Assembly: GCA_035946955.1 (NCBI GenBank)
Contig: DASYYE010000436.1
Coordinates: 1 to 15,660 of the forward strand
From: DASYYE01 sp035946955
GTDB lineage: Bacteria; Actinomycetota; Actinomycetes; Streptosporangiales; Streptosporangiaceae
Direction: 5' to 3'
Length of the DNA: 15,660 nt
Below the pieces are notes generated by a model, which was not told the origin of the DNA, ran no database searches, and saw nothing but the letters and a program-made list of their open reading frames with translations. Positions within the stretch are counted from its first letter, which is position 1. The number at the start of each line of letters is the position of its first letter. A program made the translations under genes and the position numbers. Positions 1 to 6,672 of the stretch are shown one piece after another.

Positions 1-1047
1 CTGGGGCGGCCACAGGAACATGGCGCACACCAGGGCCGCGGTCACGACCGCGAACCAGTCGAGCTGGGCCGGGAACTCGTGGCTGACCTGGATCGAGATC
101 ACGTAGGCGATGAAGATGAACGCGATGATGCCCACCACGACGGCCATCACGAGGTCATGCGGCCATGTCAGCGCGGCGGCGAAGCCGGTGAAGTGCCGCA
201 GGCGGAACCAGACGCCGACCCGGGTCGCGTGCGCGCGCGAGCCGATCTGTGCGGTGATCAGGCTCCGGTAGAACTGCGACGGCGAGGCGATGAGGAAGGG
301 CAGCACCGGCACGATGAACCCGGCCGCCACCCCGCCCGCGAACTTGGCCGCCCGCCGCAGGTCCGGCAGGCACATCGCCACGATGATGAGCACCGGGACG
401 ATCGCCCAGCCCTCGAACGCGCCTGCCACCCCGAACGCCACCCCGCCCCAGACCAGCCGTTTGGTGGTACTGGTCAGCCGGTCGCCGTCGAAGGTGGCCA
501 GCGCCCCGATGAGACAGAAGAGCACCAGCCACGGCTCGACCAGCACGGTGTGGGCGGCTGACACGGCGTCGTCGAAGACGGCCAGCACCCCGGTGGCCAC
601 CAGTGTGGCAAGTGCCCCGCGGTGGCGCACGAGCAGGCCGATCAGGACCACCCCGGCCGTGCTGGCGAGCACTGTGAGGAGACGCCCGATGGCCAGTCCC
701 GGCCCGGTGCCTGTCAGGTAGGTCAGCAGCCCGACCGGGGTCATGAGCAGCGTGATCCCTGGCGGCTGGACCAGCACGAAGTCCCGGTAGGGGAGCACCC
801 CGTGCACCAGGCGGACGGCGCTGCCGAAGTACGGCCCGTCGTCGTACTCGGTGACGCCCAGCAGGAAGCCGGGCCGGGTGTACTGGTAGTAGACCCGCAG
901 TCCGAGCGCGACCAGGGTGACGGCCAGGATCACGGTGTTCTCGGGCGTGAAGCGCATCACCGGTACGGAGATGCGCCGGCGCGGCTGCGACGCTGCGGCC
1001 CCGCCCTCGGAACCGCCCGCAGCCGTCCTGGCAAGCAGTCTGCTCAC
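1..1047 (-). CDS. GT-C-type polytopic membrane glycosyltransferase (3' end outside window)
   Basis: The reading frame is open from a GTG at 1047 to the left edge (349 codons, no stop), so the C-terminus is missing. The GTG follows a GAGGGAG Shine-Dalgarno by 9 nt. A short Arg-rich cytoplasmic start leads to a first membrane segment (TVILAVTLVALGLRV). Next comes an extracytoplasmic loop with an acidic pair (TEYDDGPYFGSAVRL, Asp69-Asp70) and then PYRDFVLVQPPG, followed by many hydrophobic segments. An acidic motif just after the first helix is the hallmark of GT-C enzymes, which transfer sugars from polyprenyl-phosphate donors on the outer membrane face. The protein most resembles the DUF2029/GT87 and GT39-like families. 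Donor and acceptor cannot be told from sequence. The longer ORF at 155-1192 in another frame is Arg/Ala/Gly-rich noise. Other glycan genes in the window fit a surface-polysaccharide role. Confidence 0.8.
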   Translation of the reverse strand, partial: MSRLLARTAAGGSEGGAAASQPRRRISVPVMRFTPENTVILAVTLVALGLRVYYQYTRPGFLLGVTEYDDGPYFGSAVRLVHGVLPYRDFVLVQPPGITLLMTPVGLLTYLTGTGPGLAIGRLLTVLASTAGVVLIGLLVRHRGALATLVATGVLAVFDDAVSAAHTVLVEPWLVLFCLIGALATFDGDRLTSTTKRLVWGGVAFGVAGAFEGWAIVPVLIIVAMCLPDLRRAAKFAGGVAAGFIVPVLPFLIASPSQFYRSLITAQIGSRAHATRVGVWFRLRHFTGFAAALTWPHDLVMAVVVGIIAFIFIAYVISIQVSHEFPAQLDWFAVVTAALVCAMFLWPPQ

Positions 1048-1304
1048 AGTTGGCCACTCCCTCGGGCTCTGGCAAGGATGGGTGAGATGCCGCACCGGCG
1101 GCGTGCTCAGGCGCGAAGGCCGCCCTGTGCCTGGCAGGCGGCCACCTGACCCAGACGGATGGTACCGGGTCATTCGCTCGGGTGTGTCCCACAGCGCATG
1201 CATGAACACGATCATGGATTCGGTTTCACACATAGGTACGGAACGGTTACTACCCGTCTCGCACTCAACCCATCCGCTGGCTCAGTGACCAGGCCAGGCG
1301 CGTG

Positions 1305-2888
1305 TCACAGGACAGTGGGCGGCCAGAGGCTGTGCTGGGCCGCGATGGGGTCGCCGGGCCACTCCCGCATCGCGGCCAGGTTGTCGCTGGCGGGGTACTT
1401 CGCGGCAGCCGGGCCGTCGGCGAAGGCGTGCAGCAGGTTTGAGGTCACCTTGGTGGTGAACGCGGCCGTGTGCCGGTCCAGGCCGAAGTGGTGGAAGCCG
1501 TTGAACGATGCCACCCAGCGCAGTGTCCCCGCGTTGAACACGCCCGCACCGCCGTGGTGGGTGTAGTACGCCGAGTCCGAGTAGCTGTTGATGCCGCGGC
1601 AGGTCAGCGGCGAGTGGGACAGCACCTCGATGGGCCGCTCCACGGGGTCACCGGGGTTGACGCGGTCGTATTCGATGCCCACCAGGCCGCGGAACTTGGT
1701 CCCCTTGCTCACGCCGGTCCCGGCGAACACCCAGGAGCCCGGGGAGGCGACCACATAGTCGGCGTTCGTCGGGTTCGACTCGTACAGCGTCCCGGTCAGC
1801 GACGACTCGGGGTCAGGGTTGGGCGGCTCCCGCCAGTCGCTGGTGACCAGCGCGTTGTCCTTGCCGTACATCGGGTCCTGGGTGTAGCTGGTCTTGTAGC
1901 AGATGACCAGCCGCCGCGGGCCGAGCCGCGTGGCCGCGAGCCGGGTCCGCCGGAAGCAGCAGTTCGCGCCGAGGAAGGCGATGTTGGTGCCCGCGTCCCT
2001 GGCGGCCGTGACATTGGCCCGCTCCGGCGGGGTCCAGTACTCGTCGTGGCCACCGGAGACCATGGCGTGGGCGCCGTCGAGCAGGTGCGGGTCAGCGTCA
2101 ATGTCCATGCTGGTCACATAGGCCATCGGCAGCCCCATCTGCTCTGCCAGTTCGATGACCCTGCGCTCGTGGAACAGGAACATGTAGGCGCCGTTCGCGT
2201 CATAGGGCCGGTCCAGGCTGACCGCCAGCGAGCGGTTGTTGTAGTCGGTGATGCCCCCCGGCCCGTTGTACAGGTCGTAGCCACCCCAGGCGTTGTATGC
2301 CTGCCAGGTCTGCACCGCGTTCTTCATCACGACCTTGCTGGCGGTGCTGGCCGAGCGGACGGTGACGGGGACGAACCGCTGCGGGCCCGCCTCCGAGTCC
2401 AGGCGCAGCAGGTAGGAGCCTTCCGGCCAGTCGTGGGTCTGGACGGTCAGGGACGGCCCCCAGTGTGTCTCGATGGTGTTGGTCGGCGCGACCAGGGACG
2501 GTTTCGCCTGGCGGTGCCCGCCCACCGTGGCCGACTGCCACACCAGCCTGGCCTCATCACCGCCGTACCAGCCCATCCGGAACGCCTTGACCGTGAAGGA
2601 CCGGGCGGTCGTGGACACATAGAGCGTGACCGGTTCGCCAGGGAGCACACTGGCCTGGCCCGCGTAGCCCACGATGGCGTCCGGGCCGCCCAGGTGCCTG
2701 ATGTCCCAGTCCTTGTAGCCGGGCAGGGAGTTCTCGCTCACCGGGCCGCGGGGCGCGGCGGAGTGCCCGCCCTTGCTGGGCGGCTGCCCGCTCGAGCCGC
2801 CCAGGGCACACCCTGCCACCGGCGCCGCGGCTGTCGCGGCGGCCAGGCCGATGAACGTGCGACGTGACGGGTGGGGGAGCGGGCTCAT
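1305..2888 (-). CDS. Exported N,N-dimethylformamidase large-subunit-like protein (Tat signal, lipobox)
   Basis: A 527-aa protein. The N-terminus has a twin-arginine motif (SRRTFIG, Arg9-Arg10), a hydrophobic stretch and a lipobox-like VAGC at Cys27, so it is probably a folded, Tat-exported lipoprotein. The mature part matches the family annotated as N,N-dimethylformamidase beta-subunit-like C-terminal domain: LPGYKDWDIRHLG, FRMGWYGGDEARLV, MKNAVQTWQAYNAWGGYDLY and SGGHDEYW. The characterised amidase binds a mononuclear iron through Tyr, His and Glu. Here H281-x-E283 in GHDEYW is the likely His/Glu pair, and a Tyr around residues 198-207 may be the third ligand (inferred by spacing). I chose the ATG at 2888 because it places the signal correctly and overlaps the upstream small ORF stop as ATGA; no strong Shine-Dalgarno is seen. 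Real substrates of the exported members are unknown, so amidase activity is only a family-level guess. Confidence 0.85.
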   Translation of the reverse strand: MSPLPHPSRRTFIGLAAATAAAPVAGCALGGSSGQPPSKGGHSAAPRGPVSENSLPGYKDWDIRHLGGPDAIVGYAGQASVLPGEPVTLYVSTTARSFTVKAFRMGWYGGDEARLVWQSATVGGHRQAKPSLVAPTNTIETHWGPSLTVQTHDWPEGSYLLRLDSEAGPQRFVPVTVRSASTASKVVMKNAVQTWQAYNAWGGYDLYNGPGGITDYNNRSLAVSLDRPYDANGAYMFLFHERRVIELAEQMGLPMAYVTSMDIDADPHLLDGAHAMVSGGHDEYWTPPERANVTAARDAGTNIAFLGANCCFRRTRLAATRLGPRRLVICYKTSYTQDPMYGKDNALVTSDWREPPNPDPESSLTGTLYESNPTNADYVVASPGSWVFAGTGVSKGTKFRGLVGIEYDRVNPGDPVERPIEVLSHSPLTCRGINSYSDSAYYTHHGGAGVFNAGTLRWVASFNGFHHFGLDRHTAAFTTKVTSNLLHAFADGPAAAKYPASDNLAAMREWPGDPIAAQHSLWPPTVL

Positions 2889-3154
2889 AGCGCCAAGCAT
2901 GGCACGGACGCAGCGTGCTCGCGTGGTGACCGTAACCTGACCCACTCTGGGACGCCGACTGGGTCTTCCCAGCGCAGGCAGTTGCGCTCGCACTCCTCGG
3001 CCACATCGACCGCGGCGCTGACAAAGGATCGCAGGCGCGAGGCCAGGTCAGCCATCTCGCTATCACTATCCTCAGGGGATCGCACCACGCATGTGGCGCA
3101 AGGCCGTCCAAAAGGTGGTTCAATGGAGGGCGCGACGTGAGGGTGCGTTGTCAT
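2885..3154 (-). CDS. Small Cys-containing hypothetical protein, coupled to the dimethylformamidase-like gene
   Basis: An 89-aa ORF from ATG 3154 that I do not recognise. It starts MTTHPHVAPSIEPPFG, then has a CATC pair (CxxC), an acidic, amphipathic middle (SEMADLASRLRSFVSAAVDV), two more cysteines (ECERNC) and a Trp-containing stretch (WEDPVGVPEWVRL). The stop TGA shares bases with the next gene's ATG (ATGA at 2885-2888), which is the usual sign of translational coupling and the main support for this being a gene. Against it: the sequence before 3154 has no convincing Shine-Dalgarno, and an Arg-rich extension of the frame reaches 3487. The four cysteines could bind metal. Moderate to low confidence. 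Confidence 0.45.
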   Translation of the reverse strand: MTTHPHVAPSIEPPFGRPCATCVVRSPEDSDSEMADLASRLRSFVSAAVDVAEECERNCLRWEDPVGVPEWVRLRSPREHAASVPCLAL

Positions 3155-3163
3155 CCGCCGTCT

Positions 3164-3237
3164 CTGGCTCTGCGGACCTGGAGACGGGAGGTGCCCCGCC
3201 CAGCGGCGATCAGAGGTCTTACCTGGCTCTGCGGACC
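3164..3237. repeat. 15-bp direct repeat, two copies, in the 3155-3403 intergenic stretch
   Basis: CTGGCTCTGCGGACC occurs at 3164-3178 and again at 3223-3237, 59 bp apart. The second copy lies inside an imperfect dyad (ACCTGG at 3221-3226, CCAGGT at 3237-3242). The stretch between the divergent genes at 3154 and 3404 otherwise shows no convincing gene, so these could be operator half-sites for the divergent promoters. No function can be assigned from sequence. Confidence 0.35.
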
Positions 3238-3357
3238 CAGGTTCCGGCCGAAGGCGCCAGAGGGATGTGGCTCCGAAGGACTGGCAGGAATCCCGAACCG
3301 CCGCCCTGGTAACGCGGGCCACTGCTCGTACGCCGGGGGGGAGCATGGAGTGTTCCT

Positions 3358-3388
3358 GACTCCCCAGACACCTAAGTCCTAGGGAGTC
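3358..3388 (+). promoter_or_regulatory. Inverted repeat immediately upstream of the ParB-like/NYN operon ribosome binding site
   Basis: GACTCCC (3358-3364) and GGGAGTC (3382-3388) form a perfect 7-bp dyad with a 17-nt centre. A nested smaller dyad, CCTA (3371-3374) and TAGG (3380-3383), lies between the arms. The right arm ends one base before the strong Shine-Dalgarno AAGGAGG (3390-3396) of the gene at 3404. In DNA this could be an operator; in RNA a hairpin here would affect ribosome access. Which of the two, if either, is not decidable by eye. Confidence 0.35.
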
Positions 3389-3403
3389 CAAGGAGGAACC
3401 CCC

Positions 3404-5488
3404 GTGCCTGTCAATACACCCCTGCGCGATGACGCTGTCTCCTCTGGCGTGGGCGCTCAGGCCCCGCCGATCGACATCGACCCGCAAGCAGTCCCGGACA
3501 ATCTCCTGCGCGATGATGACCTGCTGGCCGAGCGTCCCGTTGACGGTATCGCGCCGCTGGCGAAGTCGCAGTCAGTCAAGCCGCTCAGCGAGCGGCTCAT
3601 CAAGCTCGGTCACACCCCTGGCGCGGCGCGGGCTATCAGCAACGCGGTGGTCGACCCGGCCGCGGTCCGGCGGTCGCTGGACACGCCCATCCGGCGGCGT
3701 GTGCGAGGCGGAACCCTGCTGTGTGTGGATGCGCAGGTCTGGCCGCCGGCGGTCTGCCCATCGCCCACCAACCCGCGTGGCTACGCCGAACTCATCTACC
3801 CAGCGGGCTTCACTGCCTCTGATGTCGGCAGGCGGCAGCCGCTGACGGCGATGAGCACCGATCCAGGAGGCGCACCGGAACTCCTGCTGGAGGTCGCCGA
3901 CCCTGCCCACCTGGCCGAGGCGGTAGCGGACGCGATCGCGATGGTCGTGTCGACGAACGACTTGAAGGAAACGGTCGGGCGGGAAGGGGTACTGGCCCCC
4001 CTTCTCTTGGTCCCGGTACGCGTTCACCACCAAGACGACGCCTTCGATGACATCCATCTGCTCGTGTCCGCAGACGGGTCCTCACGCACCGTCGCCACAT
4101 GGCGGCACTGGGACCTGGACGAGAGCAGCGTCTACCGCCACGCCACCGACGCCCGCGCACTGCGCCAGCGGATGGGGCAGATCCAGACGCTGCTCCAGCG
4201 AGACCGGGCTGAACTGGGGCCTCACGATCTGGCACGGCTGCGGGTTGCTCAGATCCCGGCCCTGGTCATCATCGGCTATGAGCCCGACGCCGGTGCCGCC
4301 GGCGGAGTTGACCTGCACCAGGCGGTGATGTCGGCGGTAAGCCTGGTCCACGTTGACCCACCGCGGGCATGGGCGACCGGCTCAGACCAGGACGTAAAGG
4401 CCACAGCGGTGCTGGAGGAATTCACCCGGCGCGGAATCCTCACGCAACGGCGCACCGAGTGGATGGCGAGCATGCTCACGGCCGACGAGGCCGAAGAGGA
4501 GGGCTTCAGCCGACACCCCGATGTCCGCGCCGCCGCGATCTTCTGCACCCTCGGCAACGACAGGTTCTCGAATGTCCTGAACTCCGGCCTCAGGCGGCTT
4601 GCCGGCCGCGACATCCGCCCACGCCGGGAAAAGCGCCTGGAAGTCGTGTGCGAGCTGATGATCCGGCCGCACCGGCGCGGTCTGGGAGCCGCCCTGGAAA
4701 AATCCTTCCGCAACGCCCTCCACCGCGTGCTGCAGTATCCCCGCTTCACTGACTACTGGCGCGTGACCGGACGCAGCCCGGAAGCGTTGAGGGATGCCGC
4801 GCTAGCAGAACTCGAACACGGCGGCCCGGGCGCGGCCGCGTGCGAACTCGGCATCCAGGGAGCTTTCTACTTGGCCATGCACGGCGCCCTGAGGCTGTCC
4901 GGCCCCCACAGCCCCGACCGGCGAGAACCAGCGCAGGAACTGCGCGACATCCTCGCGAGGCCTCACGGCATCCACCTGCTCGCCCAGGCCATACAAGATG
5001 GCAGGGACGGCATCGCGCCCCGCGCCGTCCGTGCTGACGGATCCCTGATCGAGCTGCCGACGAGACAGGCAAAGCCTGTCGACGACCCGTGGCTCAGGGA
5101 GACATTTCCGAACACCCCCGCCTCTGCACCGGCACCGACTCCGCCCGCAGGCCCCGATGCCCCAGGTCCTGAGACCGCTTTCGTCAGGGCGCGGGAGGGA
5201 CTCCGGCAGGCAGTGGAAAAGCTCGACACCAGCATGGGGGATCTGCGGGCACCCCGTGCCGCGAGTGGCCGGCCCGTGGTGGAAGAACAGGGCCTGGAAC
5301 CAGACCTGGCTGACGAACTCGTCGGGGTTCTCCAGCGGGCCACAATGACGCTCGGAGGCTACAAGTACGCCTACGAGGCACGGCGCGGCGCAGGTGCCCG
5401 TGATACCCAGAGCCCCGATGACGAAGCCCCCGATGTGCCTGTCTCCGCCGATGCCGGTTCAGCGGCAGCGGCAGAGGAGGTCCGGTGA
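3404..5488 (+). CDS. Large hypothetical protein with possible ParB-like N-terminal region, partner of NYN nuclease
   Basis: A 694-aa protein that I do not recognise as a named family. GTG 3404 follows a perfect AAGGAGG by 7 nt. No signal peptide or membrane helix is visible. Residues about 183-235 contain STNDLKETVGREGVLAPLLL, then HLLVSADGSSRTVATW. This order (N..L...GVL.PLLV, then a DG-x-x-R loop) recalls the ParB/sulfiredoxin-like fold, where the loop binds nucleotide; the assignment is inference, not a clear match. Residues about 245-280 are helical and charged. Residues 340-470 are basic and helical (RPRREKRLEVV, MIRPHRRGLG) and could contact nucleic acid. A Pro/Ala linker (570-592) precedes an acidic, low-complexity tail. 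The stop overlaps the NYN gene as GTGA, so both are made from one message and probably act together. An inverted repeat sits just before the ribosome site. Confidence 0.8.
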   Translation: MPVNTPLRDDAVSSGVGAQAPPIDIDPQAVPDNLLRDDDLLAERPVDGIAPLAKSQSVKPLSERLIKLGHTPGAARAISNAVVDPAAVRRSLDTPIRRRVRGGTLLCVDAQVWPPAVCPSPTNPRGYAELIYPAGFTASDVGRRQPLTAMSTDPGGAPELLLEVADPAHLAEAVADAIAMVVSTNDLKETVGREGVLAPLLLVPVRVHHQDDAFDDIHLLVSADGSSRTVATWRHWDLDESSVYRHATDARALRQRMGQIQTLLQRDRAELGPHDLARLRVAQIPALVIIGYEPDAGAAGGVDLHQAVMSAVSLVHVDPPRAWATGSDQDVKATAVLEEFTRRGILTQRRTEWMASMLTADEAEEEGFSRHPDVRAAAIFCTLGNDRFSNVLNSGLRRLAGRDIRPRREKRLEVVCELMIRPHRRGLGAALEKSFRNALHRVLQYPRFTDYWRVTGRSPEALRDAALAELEHGGPGAAACELGIQGAFYLAMHGALRLSGPHSPDRREPAQELRDILARPHGIHLLAQAIQDGRDGIAPRAVRADGSLIELPTRQAKPVDDPWLRETFPNTPASAPAPTPPAGPDAPGPETAFVRAREGLRQAVEKLDTSMGDLRAPRAASGRPVVEEQGLEPDLADELVGVLQRATMTLGGYKYAYEARRGAGARDTQSPDDEAPDVPVSADAGSAAAAEEVR

Positions 5489-6141
5489 TCTCCCCGGGGC
5501 GGCCGCGGTTGCTCGGGCAGGCCCCTGACACGTCGGGCTCAGGGACAGCAGGCATCCATATCTTCTGGGATCAGTCCAACCTGTTCGTGCCCTTGCGCTT
5601 CATCGCGAGCCGACGCGAGGGCCGGCTGGAGGAGCGCGGTATACGCCTGCACTTCCCGAATCTCTACCGGCTCGCCCGCGCTGGCCGGACAGTGGCCAAG
5701 GCGGTGTGCGTCGGCTCCATCCCTCCCGACCTGGGCCGGCTGTGGGATCGGATCAGCGACCTCGGAGTAACTGTCGAAGTCCAGGAACGCGGCGCCCAGT
5801 CCAATACCGAGCAAGGTGTGGACGCCGCCCTGCAGCTGCACATGCTCCATTCCCTGACCGATTCGCCGCCTTCGGTAGCCGTCCTGCTCACCGGTGACGG
5901 TGCCGGCTATGACCAGGGTCGTGGCTTCCTCGCCGACCTCGAACGCATGGCGAAAGGCGGCTGGGCCGTGGAGGTCCTGTCCTGGCGGGCAGCGTGTGCC
6001 CAGCACCTTCGCCGGTTCGCCGAGGAGCAGGGCATCTTCGTCGCTCTGGACGACTACTACGAGGCGATCACGTTCCTCGCCGATGGCAGACGGGTGGCGC
6101 CTCTCTCGCTCAAACATCGCGCACTGGCCAGGGCAAGCTGA
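5485..6141 (+). CDS. NYN-domain (PIN-like) putative ribonuclease
   Basis: A 218-aa protein starting at a GTG that overlaps the previous stop (GTGA, 5485-5488), with GAGGAGG just upstream. The NYN pattern spans the protein: GIHIFWDQSN (Asp29, Asn32), then EQGVDAALQL (Glu109, Asp113), then LLTGDGAGYD (Asp138, Asp143), followed by ADLERMAKGGWAVEVLSW and a closing basic helix. These acidic residues are those that hold metal in PIN/NYN nucleases, and all are present, so it is probably active. NYN proteins typically cut RNA; the target here is unknown. With its coupled partner it could be a nuclease plus regulator/sensor pair for RNA processing, a toxin-like module or defence. The 3' end abuts a regulator remnant in a different frame. 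The family call is firm; the biological role is open. Confidence 0.88.
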   Translation: MISPGRPRLLGQAPDTSGSGTAGIHIFWDQSNLFVPLRFIASRREGRLEERGIRLHFPNLYRLARAGRTVAKAVCVGSIPPDLGRLWDRISDLGVTVEVQERGAQSNTEQGVDAALQLHMLHSLTDSPPSVAVLLTGDGAGYDQGRGFLADLERMAKGGWAVEVLSWRAACAQHLRRFAEEQGIFVALDDYYEAITFLADGRRVAPLSLKHRALARAS

Positions 6142-6451
6142 GACCCACCCTCGCGGGCCAGTTGGCCAAGCTCGACGCCGTGTCCCGGCTGCCCTCGGTC
6201 GAACTCGGCATCATCGGGTTCGCCCAGCGGATGCCCGTGTTCCCGTTCGTCGCGTTCTCCGTCCGTGACGACAACCTGGTGATCGTGGAGCACCTGACCG
6301 GGGAGCAAGGTTCACGGCGGACAGCTCACCAAATGAGGTCAAGTCCTACATTGGGTTCTTCGAGCAGTTACGGCAGGCGGCCGTCACCGGGGCAGAGGCC
6401 GGGGCGATCATCCAGCGGGCGCTTGAGGATATTGGCAGCCATGACGGATAA
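6135..6451 (+). pseudogene. C-terminal remnant of a DUF5753-type HTH regulator, 5'-truncated and frameshifted
   Basis: Two adjacent frames together give the last hundred or so residues of a DUF5753 regulator. The first carries KLRPTLAGQLAKL, LPSVELGIIGFAQRMPVF and DDNLVIVEHLTGEQ. The second carries FTADSSPNEVKSYIGFFEQL and AGAIIQRALEDIG, ending at TAA 6449-6451. The switch falls at 6309-6310, where one base appears to be missing after CAA codon 6306-6308. The helix-turn-helix N-terminus normally found in this family is absent; instead the fragment follows straight on from the NYN stop. The order of pieces (SVxLGIIxF, then DDxLVxVE, then a final helix with FFEQLRQAAV) is characteristic of the family. 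It is very probably non-functional, unless a programmed frameshift or a sequencing error explains the break. Confidence 0.75.
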
Positions 6452-6587
6452 GAACTTCACGGCCCCGCGCTTGGCTATGACTAGACGGCGGCCTGAGGAC
6501 TTAGCCGGAGCGGCCACCAGGGACGAGTCCCGGCGGCTCGTGCTCGCGGCTGCGGCAGCGCTGCGAGAGGACGGCGACCGTGGCTGA
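6441..6587 (+). CDS. Small hypothetical protein (48 aa), coupled to neighbours
   Basis: Starts at ATG 6441, overlapping the last 11 bases of the DUF5753 remnant, and has GAGGAT 10 nt upstream as a ribosome site. The product is basic at the N-terminus (APRLAMTRRRPEDLAG) with an Ala/Leu-rich, charged helix at the C-terminus (SRRLVLAAAAALREDGD). No known domain is recognised. Its stop overlaps the start of the next tiny ORF by 8 bp. Chained overlaps with sensible Shine-Dalgarno sites favour a real small gene of the kind found downstream of DUF5753 regulators, but the short length keeps confidence low. Confidence 0.4.
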   Translation: MTDKNFTAPRLAMTRRRPEDLAGAATRDESRRLVLAAAAALREDGDRG

Positions 6588-6672
6588 CCCTGTAGTGCTT
6601 GAGCTTTCTGATAACCCGATCTGGGGTAAACCACGAGTTACTCAAGATCACAAGCGCGGTGTTGCGCGGTGA
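6580..6672 (+). CDS. 30-aa ORF overlapping tnpB start; probably the 5' end of a gene cut by the IS
   Basis: GTG 6580 follows GAGAGG by 9 nt. The predicted peptide begins VADPVVLELSDNPIWGKPRV, ordinary-looking protein sequence, and then reads nine residues (QDHKRGVAR) inside the predicted IS left end. Its stop overlaps the tnpB start as GTGA (6669-6672). I interpret it as the front of a host gene interrupted at TTAC 6638-6641, now acting as a translational lead-in to tnpB. Joining both flanks of the element keeps this frame open (see findings). No family is recognised. Confidence 0.4.
   Translation: MADPVVLELSDNPIWGKPRVTQDHKRGVAR

Noticed and set aside
155..1192. A 345-aa minus-strand ORF overlapping the first gene
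   Set aside because: Its composition is almost wholly Arg, Ala, Gly, Pro and His; the neighbouring frame encodes a coherent membrane protein with a ribosome binding site.
1048..1304. Search for a promoter or terminator between the first two genes
   Set aside because: Only short dyads (for example GTGAC/GTCAC near 1285-1308) and no convincing -35/-10 pair were found.
1470..2867. A 465-aa plus-strand ORF antisense to the dimethylformamidase-like gene
   Set aside because: It is a shadow of high-GC codon bias; no domain is recognisable and the opposite strand is clearly coding.
3091..3312. A 73-aa plus-strand ORF upstream of the ParB-like gene
   Set aside because: No ribosome site, no domain, and it runs antisense to the better-supported 89-aa ORF.
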